Assembly (NCBI GenBank): GCA_026874595.1
Contig: CM049308.1
Coordinates: 34,466,027 to 34,530,026 of the forward strand
Source of the DNA: Sipunculus nudus
Lineage: Eukaryota > Annelida > Sipuncula > Golfingiida > Sipunculidae
Direction of reading: 5' to 3'
Length of the DNA: 64,000 nucleotides
Both the position numbers and the translations under genes were made by a program. Positions 34,530 to 46,015 of this stretch are shown piece after piece (positions within the stretch are counted from its first letter, which is position 1; each line of letters starts with the position of its first letter). Below the pieces are notes generated by a model, which did not search any database, was not told the DNA's origin, and was given only the letters and a program-made list of their open reading frames with translations.

Positions 34530-35525
34530 GTTTCAATCAATGAGTTTTTATTTGTGTAAACAATACCACGTGTGGATGTTCTTATAAATGTATTACGTTT
34601 AATTTTACGCACTGTGTTATACTAAGTTCCATTTAGGTTATATAGTAGGTCTTCAGGGGTTGGATCACTCTCGGCCAAAAACCTGAACCTGTCTCTGCAG
34701 GCATAACCTTCGGTCTTGTGACCATTTCACAGCTCTCGTTCGAGATACGTGGACCAATTTGCTCAAATAATGCGGACTTATTGATAAGATTTACTGATTA
34801 ACCAAAGGTACGCCCGACGAAGAACAAATCGTCAAAAAAAGCATCAGGACCAGGTCTATATTATTATTGATACAAATCTGCCAGAAAAGGAGTTGATTGG
34901 ATTATAAAAGTGTTACGCCCAATAAAAAAAATAAAATAAAATCACGCATTAAAAAAATGAAAAATAAATGCGTGACCCATTGAAGTCTTATGCCTACCTT
35001 GAATGCATGCGGTCACGCAATTTCCAACTGTGACATAAAGTTTTCAACACTGGCCTTTAATATATCTGCCATTTCTATAAACGGGGTTAATGTGATAGCG
35101 TTTTTTAACACCTAATTCTTTAACCTGCGTTTAAATTCAAACACCCTAAACATAAGATTTTTTACAGTGTAACAACCATTCTGGTCTGGAATAACTATTG
35201 TTTGTAATTTTTTTTAATGCTCCAATCCTTAATCTCCTAATGCCACTATCCTAACGTAATTCCTTATGCCCCAATCCTAACGTAATGAAATTCCTTTCCA
35301 AAGATTTTATTAAAGACAACCGCTTTAACATGTTCAGGATGTCGAAAATGCAAATCAGTATAATTCAATCATATTATTTAATCAGAGCAGCAAATTTTGA
35401 ACATGACCTCATCATGCAAAAGTGCTCTGCGTATATTTAATTTAAATAAAACCAATATTTTATATTAATATTTATTGAATATTATGTTATATTACCTTTC
35501 ATTATTTAGCGATTATAGTAATTTG
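34530..35525. other. No recognised feature
   Basis: AT-rich, no gene or element recognised. A run of A-rich tracts lies at 34925-34970. Confidence 0.4.
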
Positions 35526-35529
35526 GATT

Positions 35530-35870
35530 ACACTAAACGTACGCCGACCTTTTCACTAGGACATGCAGTTCCACGATGTATGGTCCCCGCAGTTCCACGA
35601 TTCATGGGTCCCCGGAGTTCCACGATGTACTTGTCATTATATGTTACCTTTAATTATTACCAATTATAGTAATTTTGAATACATTGAACGTACACTGACC
35701 TTTTCATTATAGGACATGCAGTTCCACGATGTACTTGTCATTTTATGTTACCTATGTTATTTATCGATTATATTAATTCAGATTACATTGAACGTACGCC
35801 GACCTTTTCACTAGGACATGCAGTTCCACGATGTACTATACTAATTTAAATTACATTGAACGTACGCTGA
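35530..35870. repeat. Minisatellite with GAACGTACGC and 'cagttccacgatgta'
   Basis: Three to four imperfect units joined from 'gaacgtac.c.gaccttttca', 'ggacatgcagttccacgatg' and 'tacttgtcat.atatgttacc'. The array ends exactly where the following LINE begins, and its GAACGTACGC motif reappears on the far side of the element. Confidence 0.8.
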
Positions 35871-38261
35871 CACATACTTCAAAAATAATTTTAATAGTAA
35901 TTGTGAGTGTGGATCACTCAACAATGAGATAACAGTATTTGAAATAAGACAGGCAATAAATCAAATGCACAGTGGTAAATCCCCTGGACCAGATGGACTC
36001 CAAGTGGATATTATTAAATCACTTTTAGAAATTATTTTGCCTTTATTACATACTTTGTTTAATAAGATTTTCAACAAGGGGTCATTTCCTGAAGAATGGA
36101 GTAAAGCAATAATATTTCCGTTACACAAGAAGGGTTCTCAGAATGAACCTGGTAATTATAGAGGGATATCCTTACTAAATGTTACTGGTAAAATATTTAC
36201 TAAAGTTTTGAACAATAGACTTTCGCAGTTTGTTGAGGAAATGAGTATTTTATCTGAATCACAAGCTGGTTACAGGAAAGGATATTCTACAATTGACCAG
36301 GCATTTATTTTGTATGCTTTAGTTAAAAAATACTTGGTTAAAAGAAAAGGTAGATTTTACTGTTTATATATTGACTTTGCAAAAGCGTTTGATTGTGTAC
36401 AACATAATTTATTGTGGCATGTTTTATTAAAACAAGGCATAAATGGTAAAATATTACGTGTTATAAAATCAATGTATTCAAAAATGCAGTCTTGTATATT
36501 AACTGAGAGTGGACTTACAGATTATTTTGCATGTTCGGTAGGTACCCGGCAAGGTTGTATGATAAGTCCTTTATTATTTTCTTTATTTATTAATGAGTAT
36601 TGTAATATGTTAGATGGAAGCGATTGTCAGGGGATATATGTAAATGGAAATCTCTCAAATTTAATGACATTGTTATTTGCAGATGATATGGTTAATTGTG
36701 GAGATACTGCAGGTAGACTTCAGCAACAGATTGATCTCTTACAAAAGTTTTGTGAAAATTATGGTTTCAAAATTAATACAGATAAAACTAAGATTATGGT
36801 TTTTAGGAAAGGTGGTCCCTTACGTAAAGTAGAAAAATGGTATTTAAAAGGTAAACAGTTAGAAGTGGTTCCATACTACAAATATCTTGGTATTATTTTC
36901 TCAACAAAATTGTCTTGGTTAAAAACACAACAACAGCAGGTTTTACAAGCAAACAAAGCTGTATGCATGATTAAAACATTCAGCAAAAAGTGTAAATATG
37001 TAAGTACAAAACATCTCTTTTATTTGTTTGATCAAATGGTAGTGCCAATATTAACATATGGATGTGAGTTGTGGGGTTTTAAAAAATCAGAAACTATAGA
37101 GAGAGTACAGTACAAATTCTGCAAACAAAGTTTAAATGTAGGTCAGAATACTCCAAATGCAGCAGCATTAGGAGAATGTGGCAGATTTCCTTTGTTTGTA
37201 ACTTGCTTATTGCGTTGTATTAGGTATTGGATTAAACTTTTGCATATGCCAGAACATAGATATCAGAAACAGGTGTACAATATGTTGATGAATTTAGATA
37301 GCAGTGGTAAATCAAATTGGGTATCTGAAGTAAGAACATTGCTGTTACAGCCTGGTTTTGGATATGTTTGGATGGCACAGTACATTGGAGATGTGAATTA
37401 TTTTATGAAAGAAGTTGAAATGAGAATAAAATATATGGCCATTCAAAATTGGCATGGTGATATTGAATTGTGCAGTAAACTCTACTATTATGGTACTTTT
37501 AAATCTATGCTCACTCTAGAAAAATATGTCAATTGTATCCCAAATAAACAACACCGTACAGCACTTGCTAAACTTCGATGTTCAAATCATGAATTAGCTA
37601 TAGAAATGGGCCGCCATAAAAACATTTCTTGTGAAGAAAGGATCTGTAAATATTGTTTATGCTATGGATTCAATATTGTTGAGGATGAAGCTCACTTTAT
37701 GCAAGAGTGTAAATTATATCACGATTTGAGGTTAAAATATATTAGACAAGACTTGCATTATCCAAGTGAACAAAATTTTATAAAATTATTTAATTTAGAT
37801 AATCCATTTGAAATATCAAAAGTTGCTGCATATGTGTTTAATTCGTTTTTGAGGAGACGGAAAATGATAGATGGTTGAATTATGTATTTTAAACAGTACT
37901 CACTGTTGACAGCACAATAGATTCATTGTGTACTAAGGTGTGCAATAATGTTACATGTGTTTATGGCACGATTGATTAGTCATTTTAAGACTGTTACTTA
38001 ACATTATATTGTTGTAATTTTTTAATTGACTGTTTATTGAAATGTAATTATGTTTATCCTCACAGATGATGGCAAAACAGATTTATATGTATGTAGGTAT
38101 GCAGTTCTTTTACTTGTGTTAATGGCAGTGTTTACTAGAAAATATAAGACTGCTACCTTCCATTGGATTTATGTACTTTTTAAATTGAATATTTATTGAA
38201 ATGTTTGGAACTTTGGGCCTGAGGCCTTTTTCCTGAATAAAGTTCTGTTCTGTTCTGTTCT
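35868..38261 (+). mobile_element. 5'-truncated non-LTR retrotransposon with (TTCTG)n tail
   Basis: The insertion is flanked by GAACGTACGC on both sides (35858-35867 and 38262-38271), which fits a target-site duplication, though the motif also belongs to the host minisatellite. The 5' end is truncated inside ORF2 (no endonuclease). The 3' UTR of ~380 bp ends in AATAAAG and a (TTCTG)n tail (38242-38261). Confidence 0.85.
35965..37878 (+). CDS. LINE ORF2: reverse transcriptase and C-terminal zinc-knuckle region
   Basis: The frame is open from the truncation point (about 35871), so the ATG at 35965 is internal. Reverse-transcriptase blocks in order: GKSPGPDGL, NYRGISLLN, QAGYRKGYST, YIDFAKAFDCV (catalytic D), GTRQGCMISPLLFSLFINE, LLFADDM (FADD catalytic pair) and YKYLGIIFS. 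A Cys/His-rich C-terminal segment follows (CKYC...EDEAHFMQEC, around residues 565-590), a feature of many metazoan LINE ORF2 proteins. The endonuclease is missing by truncation. The 637-codon frame has no stops, so insertion is probably recent. Clade not assigned. Confidence 0.92.
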   Translation: MHSGKSPGPDGLQVDIIKSLLEIILPLLHTLFNKIFNKGSFPEEWSKAIIFPLHKKGSQNEPGNYRGISLLNVTGKIFTKVLNNRLSQFVEEMSILSESQAGYRKGYSTIDQAFILYALVKKYLVKRKGRFYCLYIDFAKAFDCVQHNLLWHVLLKQGINGKILRVIKSMYSKMQSCILTESGLTDYFACSVGTRQGCMISPLLFSLFINEYCNMLDGSDCQGIYVNGNLSNLMTLLFADDMVNCGDTAGRLQQQIDLLQKFCENYGFKINTDKTKIMVFRKGGPLRKVEKWYLKGKQLEVVPYYKYLGIIFSTKLSWLKTQQQQVLQANKAVCMIKTFSKKCKYVSTKHLFYLFDQMVVPILTYGCELWGFKKSETIERVQYKFCKQSLNVGQNTPNAAALGECGRFPLFVTCLLRCIRYWIKLLHMPEHRYQKQVYNMLMNLDSSGKSNWVSEVRTLLLQPGFGYVWMAQYIGDVNYFMKEVEMRIKYMAIQNWHGDIELCSKLYYYGTFKSMLTLEKYVNCIPNKQHRTALAKLRCSNHELAIEMGRHKNISCEERICKYCLCYGFNIVEDEAHFMQECKLYHDLRLKYIRQDLHYPSEQNFIKLFNLDNPFEISKVAAYVFNSFLRRRKMIDG

Positions 38262-38271
38262 GAACGTACGC

Positions 38272-38610
38272 CGCAAAATTGATTCATGGTGTACTTAGAT
38301 GTGCAATAATGTTACATGTGTTTATGGCACGATTGATTAGTCATTTTAAGACTGTTGCTTAACATTATATTGTTGTATTTTTCTGAACTGACTGTTTATT
38401 GAAGTGTAATTATGTTTATACTCATAGATGATGGCAAAACAGATTTATACTGTATATAGATATGCAGTTATGTTACTTGTGTTAATGGCAGGAAATATAA
38501 GACTGCTACCTTCCATTGGATTGATGTACTTGTTTAAATTGAATATTTATTGAAATGTTTGGAACTTTGGGCCTGAGGCCTTTTTCCTGAATAAAGTTCT
38601 GTTCTGTTCT
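38272..38610 (+). mobile_element. Second, shorter copy of the same LINE 3' end
   Basis: Starts in the 3' UTR (matches from ~37909 of the first copy), ends in the same AATAAAG-(TTCTG)n tail, and is again followed by GAACGTAC (38611-38618). It has some substitutions and a short deletion relative to the first copy. Confidence 0.9.
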
Positions 38611-38617
38611 GAACGTA

Positions 38618-38945
38618 CACTCTAAGAAAAAAGGGTTACATGTAGAACCCTTAAGGGTTCTTTAGAGTGGATCCAGTGGGGAACCCTTAAAGGTTCAAGG
38701 TAGAACCCTCTGGTAAGGGTTCTTCATGGAACCCCAAGGGTTCCACATTTAACCCTAACAATGGGTGCTTCTTAGAACCCTACTGAAAGGTTCGTCAGGG
38801 TTCTTCATAGAACCCTCTCTTATGGTTCTTCATGGAACCCCAAGGGTTCTTTGTATAACCCTAACAATATGTGTTTCTTGTAACCCTACTGAAAGGTTCT
38901 TTCTGGAACCGATTCTTTAGATAAGGGTTCTGACAGGGTCTTGGT
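38618..38945. repeat. MITE-like element built of GGTTCT/AGAACC motifs
   Basis: Begins ACTCTAAGAAAAAAGGGTT and contains more than ten alternating GGGTTCT and AGAACCC blocks, giving high self-complementarity. Two internal ~120-bp sub-repeats ('ttcatggaaccccaagggtt') are visible. The ACTCTAAGAAAAA start resembles the ends seen near 50303 and 62213. Non-coding. Confidence 0.65.
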
Positions 38946-38949
38946 ATGA

Positions 38950-39530
38950 CAAATATGTGGATGAATACTCCATTTTCATTTTCATCATCATTGTCAACTA
39001 TTTCCCTGCCTATTGTCTGCCTTGTGTAGGTCGGTCTTCTACCCCCCCCCCCCCCACCTTTGAATCAAACTGTTCAAGTAAATGATAAATTAAAATAACT
39101 TAGGGTTCCATTTATGAATTTTAAATTAATGGGCCTTGATTGCCTACTAAGAATTGAAATGGAGACATTTTACAGAAATGAATGGGATTAGTTGGATATT
39201 TTGGAAAAGTGCAAAAGAAATTATTTGCTAAGATGATCATGGAATTTTATCTGCATCTTTTAAAAATATATTGAATAAACCAAATTTAGAAATGTAGCAT
39301 AATTCCTGAAGAACTTCTTTCTAAAATAGGCAACAATCAGTATAAATGGCTCAGTATATATATGGTTAGTTAACAGAGAGTTGGAGAGGTAATCGTACTT
39401 GCATTATATTATTTTGATTATATTGAGTATAAGTAATTATTTACACATAATTGGCTTGCCCATTGACTGATTAATTAATAAAATAATATTTATTAAGTCC
39501 TTGAGAGATGATCTGAACACACTAACTCAA
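38950..39530. other. No recognised feature
   Basis: AT-rich spacer with a C-run at ~39042-39056. No gene recognised. Confidence 0.4.
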
Positions 39531-39531
39531 A

Positions 39532-40176
39532 CTAACTTACAAGCCATTTCTCAATTGCACTCTCTGGCTCAAATGCCTCTATGTTAGGGGCTTCAAGCTT
39601 CAAAAGCAGTAACTGGTTGAGCCTCTCCTCACTCAGTCGATGCCTCCGCACGGTCTTATTCAATTTCATTTGATTGAAAGATGTCTCATTGACTACAGAT
39701 GTGGATGGTAGACTGTTCAACAAATCAAACAAGAACAAGACATTGCCAAGTCCCATAGACCGAAAGTCTCTATGTATATCCACCCACTGGATGATTGCAG
39801 GGTCAGTGTACCTACAAAATAATCAGAAAGAACTATTATGTCTTTACCATGAAGCATGTCACTTTTCTGGTAGATACTTTTACATAACATTTATTTATAA
39901 GAAACATGTCACAAAAACAAAAAATAAATAAAAAAGGTCAGGCCAGTGCTTTTATTTTATCTACTTGATTCTTTTGCTTAAAGCAAAAATTATATCACTC
40001 TATATATCACCAGCTCTATTAAAGGTGATTGCCAACACAGTATTTTTTTCACCTGCAGATTATCAATCTGTGGAGCATCCGCCACTCTGTGAGGACGCCA
40101 CTTGTCTCTACGCTCTGGCTCTCCAGCACACGCTTGAACTTTGTGGTCAGGGCCTCAATATGTGTGTCACCAAATC
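39532..40176 (-). CDS. ZNF862/hAT-transposase-like protein, last two exons
   Basis: Two minus-strand exons splice in frame: 40053-40176 (acceptor TTTGCAG, donor GTGAAA) and 39532-39811 (acceptor TTTGTAG, stop TAG). The junction completes an AGG codon. The peptide includes FGDTHIEALTTKFKRVLE and GVLTEWRMLHRL from the first exon and NSLPSTSVVNETSFNQMKL with KTVRRHRL in the second. This is the pattern of the hAT C-terminal dimerisation region as found in ZNF862-like proteins (S-V-x-E-x-x-F-x-x-M). Upstream exons are not seen; the inverted-duplication arm starts ~640 bp away. Either a domesticated hAT gene fragment or a spliced transposase remnant. Confidence 0.7.
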
Positions 40177-40819
40177 CTGCAAAACAGTAGCTTATTATCA
40201 AAGTGTTATGGTAAATATTAATTATGAGTTTGATAATGATGAAATTTGACCTGTCAGGTCACCAGTATTAGAGATCTTTTCACTTACTTGTTTTATTGAG
40301 TGAATCAAGCTTAAAGCACAAAAATGTATTATACCATATATTAAACAACTGTTTTGAAAGACGTTTTTAGGAGTCCCAGCATGTTTGTAAACAAGCCTAA
40401 GTTGCCTTGGTTTTCTTCTTGCTAGAATGCCTGAAAACTGCTGATCCAAGCAGGAAATATTCAGTGTATACTTATCCCTGAAATAAAACAGCTCAACCAA
40501 AATAATACAACAAAACACAACTAGAATAAACAAAGATTTTTTTTTAATTTTAAGACCATCATAACATGAAAGAACACTTAAGCTTTGTTTAAAAATTAAA
40601 ACCTGGTTCATTCTTCCAGTTGCTAGGGCTAACAATAAGGGTGGGCTTTAGGGTACCATCAAGATCCTCAAATCTTGAAAAGGTAACATAAAATAATAAT
40701 TTAAAAAATTGGATATTTTTATTTAAGTACTACACTTTTTCATATGAACGGATGTTAACTAGGAAAGATTCATAATGGATTACAATTCTTAAGAATTCCT
40801 CAGCCCCTGGACTATTTAT

Positions 40820-43800
40820 GAACCCAAAGTCCATGGAGTTGTTGTTTTAGGGGTGGACTATATACAGGTAAAGTTTGAAATTGATATGTTAAGTCAAATT
40901 GGAGTTATCATCAGGGGCCAAATTTGAAAGAAAGACGAATTGACCGACGGACAGACAGAAAGTGTGATTATTAAAGGGCACTAGCTTTTTCAAGAGTGGC
41001 CCTATATCTACCAAGCATGCAAGTTTTCAGGACGTCCAATTAACATGTCAAGTTAGTAAAGTGTAGGTCCAGTGGTTATCTTACGTAATTTTCTTCATGC
41101 TACCAATTTTACACAAGTATAATTCATGGCCTATAAACTTACATTTAGAATCGTCCCTTGAATGGTAACCAACTCCCCGACATTTGCTGATGATTCAACG
41201 ATCTCCTTGACAGTCGAGAGTGGGGGTGTCGTTGGGTCTGTCAACTGTCGTGCTGCTCTTGTGATGTCTTCTGGTACATCTAGTTTACAGGTTTTGTGAT
41301 CACCGTTTTATTGTTGAAAATGATTTTGTTGAGATATCCAACCGTGAAATTTCTCATGATGTACGTGTTGCCTTCCTTGAGCTTTTACTCCTACTTCAGT
41401 ACTGTTACATAAGGCTTTTATGCATGCAGTCTCATCAGCTAATGCAAATTCCAATTTATGTGAGATGTTTTGAATATCCTTTTCCACAACCTTTGCTTTT
41501 AGTGGTCGCTGGTAGGGCATATTTGTAACAGCGTTCAAATCCCCTTGTAATGACAGCATCTGTAAATGGAAAATAAATCCACGAGTTAATTATCTGAATG
41601 CCGTCTTACCTCATTAAATATGCAGGCATAATGCAAGGAATCGAACTTAGGCGAGATATTGTATTGGATAATTTTCCTGTTGGGTTTCCTCAAAACGCAT
41701 TGTATTCCTAGAAAGTTATTGCGGCAACATGGTAATGAACCGAGGTGTTCTCTGACAATTCATTAATGCAAAAGAGGTGTCAAGTGCGAGTCCCCACACC
41801 AATGAACCATATCAATGGAGGAAGGTGTTACACACTCGGGTCAAACGTGACAGATGATAACCACTTTAGGCATTTTCATGAAAGACCTAGCAGCAAGCAA
41901 GACATGTAAACACATACTAGAATGTTTGCATTATGTCTAATCTAACTCGGGTGAAAGGATCCATTGTTTAGTGGCTATGGAGAATTTCGTAAAGTCCAGC
42001 AAAGATTTTGTTAGGTTATCACGTAGACAGACGTTTATGCATGGTGATATCGGACCTGATCAGATATTCTCGAGTTGCATATGCAATAAATTAATTCAAG
42101 GAGAATTTATGGTTTCATATTCATTATTGGTTTCATAAGAATCCACAAGGTTTTCAAGTAAATTCATCATGGTGACGGTCATAAAAGTCGGGTGACCACT
42201 GATCTTATTTAATATAAATTTATTGCATTTTGAGGTGAGGTATTGTAGTTTTAGCATTTCTCTGGACTATCAAAATCAATTATAAATCTTATAAGTAATC
42301 GCGTGGACAGCACAAGTTATGCTCGTAGCCTCTGACCTTAATAAAAAAACCTAAATTTTGTCCATAATCGAAATCTTGACGATATAATTTTTTGGTAATT
42401 AATTTATAATAAGTTTCGTGAAAATCTATCGAGGCGAGTTAACGGACTGCTGGAAAGATGGTCTGGTTAAATCCGATGAATTGCATAGACGGGTAAAGTT
42501 ATCACTGTAAATTAAAAAAAAATATATGAATAAAATTCAAAGGCAACATGGTTTCAATCGATCATATGATCCAGCTACAAATCTATGCTTTGTACAGTAG
42601 GTGCATCAGTGTTTATGCTAGGAACAATGAACTGACAACTAATGGGTCATGTTTCCTATCTGTCATTCACAAGTTAGATCCGAGTGAAATGCCCCAGTTG
42701 GAGGACGTGCAATAAACAGCAGGAATACAGACATGGTGTATATGCACAATTTGATATCATCTAGGACCTGCAATATTTCCTCTTACCAACAATTAACATG
42801 GCGTTTCCTAATGCAATAACGCCCATTGCTGCCGATAGTTGGACTTCCTCATACATTTGTCACGGCTTCGGCCGCAACACTGGTAAGACAAAAGCCAATA
42901 TTCAAGATAAAACAAGCAAATTCGTGGAAATATTGTCCCTCGCTTTTGGATCCTGTTGTTTTTTATGCTTGATAATGGACCTACAGAGAGAGTGACAGAC
43001 AGACACTCCAAAACCATTCCAACAAAGCTGAGCATGAGCGAGGTCACGGATCCAAATTTTGAATAAAATCGGATAATATTTAGGAAAGGTATCGCACAGA
43101 AACGAAAACCTGTTGGACGGACAGACAGAGTAACAGCTAGACAGACAGAATGACAGACAGAGACAGACCCAAATCAATGTCCCCCGCATCCGCATTTTCA
43201 TACATGTCCTGTCAATATACATACAACTATAAGAGGATGTCAATGGACGTAGGATGTCAATATACGTCTGCAGCTTATACATAAATATATCGTATTGTAG
43301 CCATTAGAAGCCAGGCAATCTGATCAAATGTAAATGCAGAAAAAAGGGACTTAGGATAAACTAATGTTTTAAGAAATCTGATTTGTTTCGCAGTTTTTTT
43401 TAGGTTTGACACCTGCCGACATCTTCGGGTTCTACTTTTAGGAATTAAGCTGTCCCGCGTCAACATACCACGGGTCACCGAGGTTTCCGGGTGACTGAGG
43501 CTGGCATATGCGAAAATTTACTCCTGGTTGATAATGGCTACTTCTAGTGGAGAAATATTTAGTGTGAATAACACATTTATAGTAATTCTTAATTATGATT
43601 TTCAATTATCAAAAGTCCTTATACAGAAATTCGTTCAGCAAATGTGAATTATTACTTAAATGATATGTAAACAGTTTAAAAATATAAATATATATTCACT
43701 GTTACGATGTTCACATCAAACGTATTAGAATTCAGAAGTTTTTGTATCAATCTTTAATTTACACAAAAATATTGATGCATTCTTCCTCATAAAACCAAAA

Positions 43801-44628
43801 TGTCTAAAATTTTTATTTAGCTATTTGTTTGCAAATTTGTGCAAAAAGTTAACTTTTCTACAAAAAATAGTGTACAAAAGTAAAGAAACATAAAAGTACC
43901 AAATAATCATCACGAAGTTCTAAACAACCAGATATAAAGAATGGGGTACCGATAATAGAATGAGTGTTTTTTGTAAAAATGTAGATAGACTTTGGGGCAG
44001 AGGGGTTATGACCGCAGGCATCATGCATGTAGACTACAGAGAAATACACAACACCTACCTCCATTTCTAAACCCAAATTTATAATATTTGCGTCATTTCT
44101 CAAAGAAAGGGCAAACTTCATCCCTTGGGCCTAAAAGGGCGTGTTTTGTTGGAAGGGGGGGGGGGGGAGGGGGGGGGGAGCCAATTTGGGGGTAATTGTG
44201 GTCATTTCCTCCATGTTTAAAAGACCTATAAATTTTTCCTGGGTATGGAGTTAAAATAAGTTCTGATAAACCAACTCTGAAAAACCTCACACGAATTAAC
44301 CCTTACCGGTACGTCACAACTTTTCGTCATATGCACTTTTTGGACATATCCTTAGGGAGTAAACCCAAAATCATATATTGGCCCTCAGTTTTATTACTCT
44401 ATCGGGATATGACAAAAATTAGGTAAAAACTGTAACATTGCTCTAGCTCTCCTCGCTCTGCTGGTGTTGTACTGTCAACAAACAGTTTATCTTCTGCCTT
44501 CAAGGCTGGAGAGCGGCCTACTTATAGGTTTCGATGGACTCGTCCAAAAGCGGATGCACATTGAGCCGCAAGTATGCATGTAAGCAGCTGACGTTCAGAG
44601 TAACTCCACGTTCAACTCTCTTTTAACA
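40820..44628 (-). repeat. Inverted duplication, right arm (~3.8 kb)
   Basis: Inverse-orientation copy of 22712-26352, collinear throughout, with substitutions and indels. The functional signals differ: the 5' exon donor is lost and the coding exon is frameshifted, while the left arm keeps both. Arm boundaries are placed where I can no longer align by eye (error of tens of bases). Confidence 0.9.
41143..41559 (-). pseudogene. Inverted, decayed copy of the OB-fold exon
   Basis: Counterpart of exon 25603-26019, even of equal length (417 nt) and with acceptor and GTAAGT donor kept. Indels shift the frame after about 60 codons (reads VGVKAQGRQH instead of the KLKEGNTY phase) before a compensating change. 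The peptide start (MLSLQGDLNAVTNMPYQRPL) differs from the left copy in a few residues. Confidence 0.85.
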
Positions 44629-45374
44629 AACCACAACGCCGGTTCTGGCCGCAAAACCTGTCTCCTAAAAATTAATCCGTAATACCCTATGAATATTAAG
44701 CAACCCCAGGGTTCAAGCTAACGGTTCCCGCCGTCACGCAGCCAGCATGGCTTTCCGACCCCCCGACCCCCCCCCCCCCCCCTTGTCATCCGCTTCAAGC
44801 TTTTTAAAGGATTTAGCCAAAATTTTGCTGCCATGACCCCCTTCCCCGGACCTTCTGATCTTTTTTAGGTTGGACCCTCCCTTTTCCAAAATCCTGGATC
44901 CGCCTCTGCGGAATCCTTAATTTCCATTAACGGGGTAGTTTTTCTACCTTTTCGTTAACACAGGACCTTTTTTTTAATTTTTTATCATTCGTCCTCCTGG
45001 AGTGGCCCCATCCTTTCTCTCCCCTTTTCTTAAATCCGTCCCTGTGCGCGAATTATGTTTAGGCCGACAACGGTTTTGGTAAAAACAAAAAGTGAATGAT
45101 CCCTTTTGACTAAAACTCGGAAAACATGTTTAATACTCACATTCATTTATATAATTATAACATTTATTACCTAGCAAAGTATTTCCCCAGTACCAGGGTC
45201 ATGTTATAAACGTCACAGTTATAAAGCATGCATGATCAAATATGTGATATCAAAATTAATGAGTGATAATATGTGATATCCTGTCATCGGTGTGTAATTT
45301 CCACGTAGCAAATTATCTAGGCGTATTGGTTCAGTCGGTAGAGGAGAGGAACCTTCCTATATAACGTCGTTATG
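44629..45374. other. Spacer between the two inverted segments
   Basis: Holds a C-run (44768-44782) and pyrimidine-rich low-complexity DNA and a tRNA-like sequence at its right edge. No gene. No counterpart recognised at the equivalent place on the left. Confidence 0.5.
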
Positions 45375-45400
45375 CACAAGTTCGAACTGCCAACTCAACC
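45326..45400 (+). repeat. tRNA-like / SINE-head-like sequence
   Basis: A-box-like ttggttcagtcggtagagg (45326-45344) and B-box-like agttcgaactgcc (45379-45391), spaced as in a tRNA gene. No clean cloverleaf, so a tRNA-derived relic. Confidence 0.45.
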
Positions 45401-46015
45401 CCCAACCCTTCCAGATTTTGTCCCCGCAAACTAATAACAAGGCTTTAAAACCATATATTTAGGCTTGCCCGTCCAAGAACTTTTCCGGACCAGAAGGATT
45501 TTTCATTTCTGATTGGTTGGACAATTTCCGCCCCCACCCCCAAATAAAAAAGAAACAAAACATGTCCGTCCCTGCCAAATATTGGTTAATCACATTCAAG
45601 TTACTTCTAAGTATTGTCGGTGATAGGTTTATCACCAAGACACTAATCCCTTTACCACTATCCCTTCTTTTTAACTCCCAAATGTGTATGCTAATCTTAT
45701 AAAAGGATCTCGTCATTCAATAAGCAATGTTGTTGATCTACTTTACAGTATAAACAAACTGTACAGGTTTCTCGTTTGTACTATAAAATTTATCAAGCAG
45801 AAAAAAAAATAATCACCCAAAGGAAAGAGAACAATGAGAGACATCAACTGACATGAAACAATTGCATGAATAACTGAAAATTTAATATACCATCCCATTA
45901 TCTCACCATAATAAAGACAAAATATTAGTATAAATATATACCCAGGTTAATAATAATTCCTGTCTCTATCCTGTAGACAATGGATAACTCAGAATGATCT
46001 GATCTTCGTAGATCT
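45375..46015 (-). repeat. Inverted copy of segment A (exon 4 end and intron of the first OB gene)
   Basis: Inverse copy of about 6432-7165. The donor site (GTGAGT at 6452) is changed to CTGAGT here, and the peptide is kept only over YEDQII. It lies beyond the right arm in the same relative order (A then B on the minus strand) as on the left. Confidence 0.8.

Noticed and set aside
22712-44628. Giant transposon with 3.7-kb terminal inverted repeats as a firm call
   Set aside because: No transposase that would fit is found between the arms, the arms contain a spliced gene with its promoter, and the order continues into segment A beyond the right arm, which favours segmental duplication. Kept only as a possibility in the findings.
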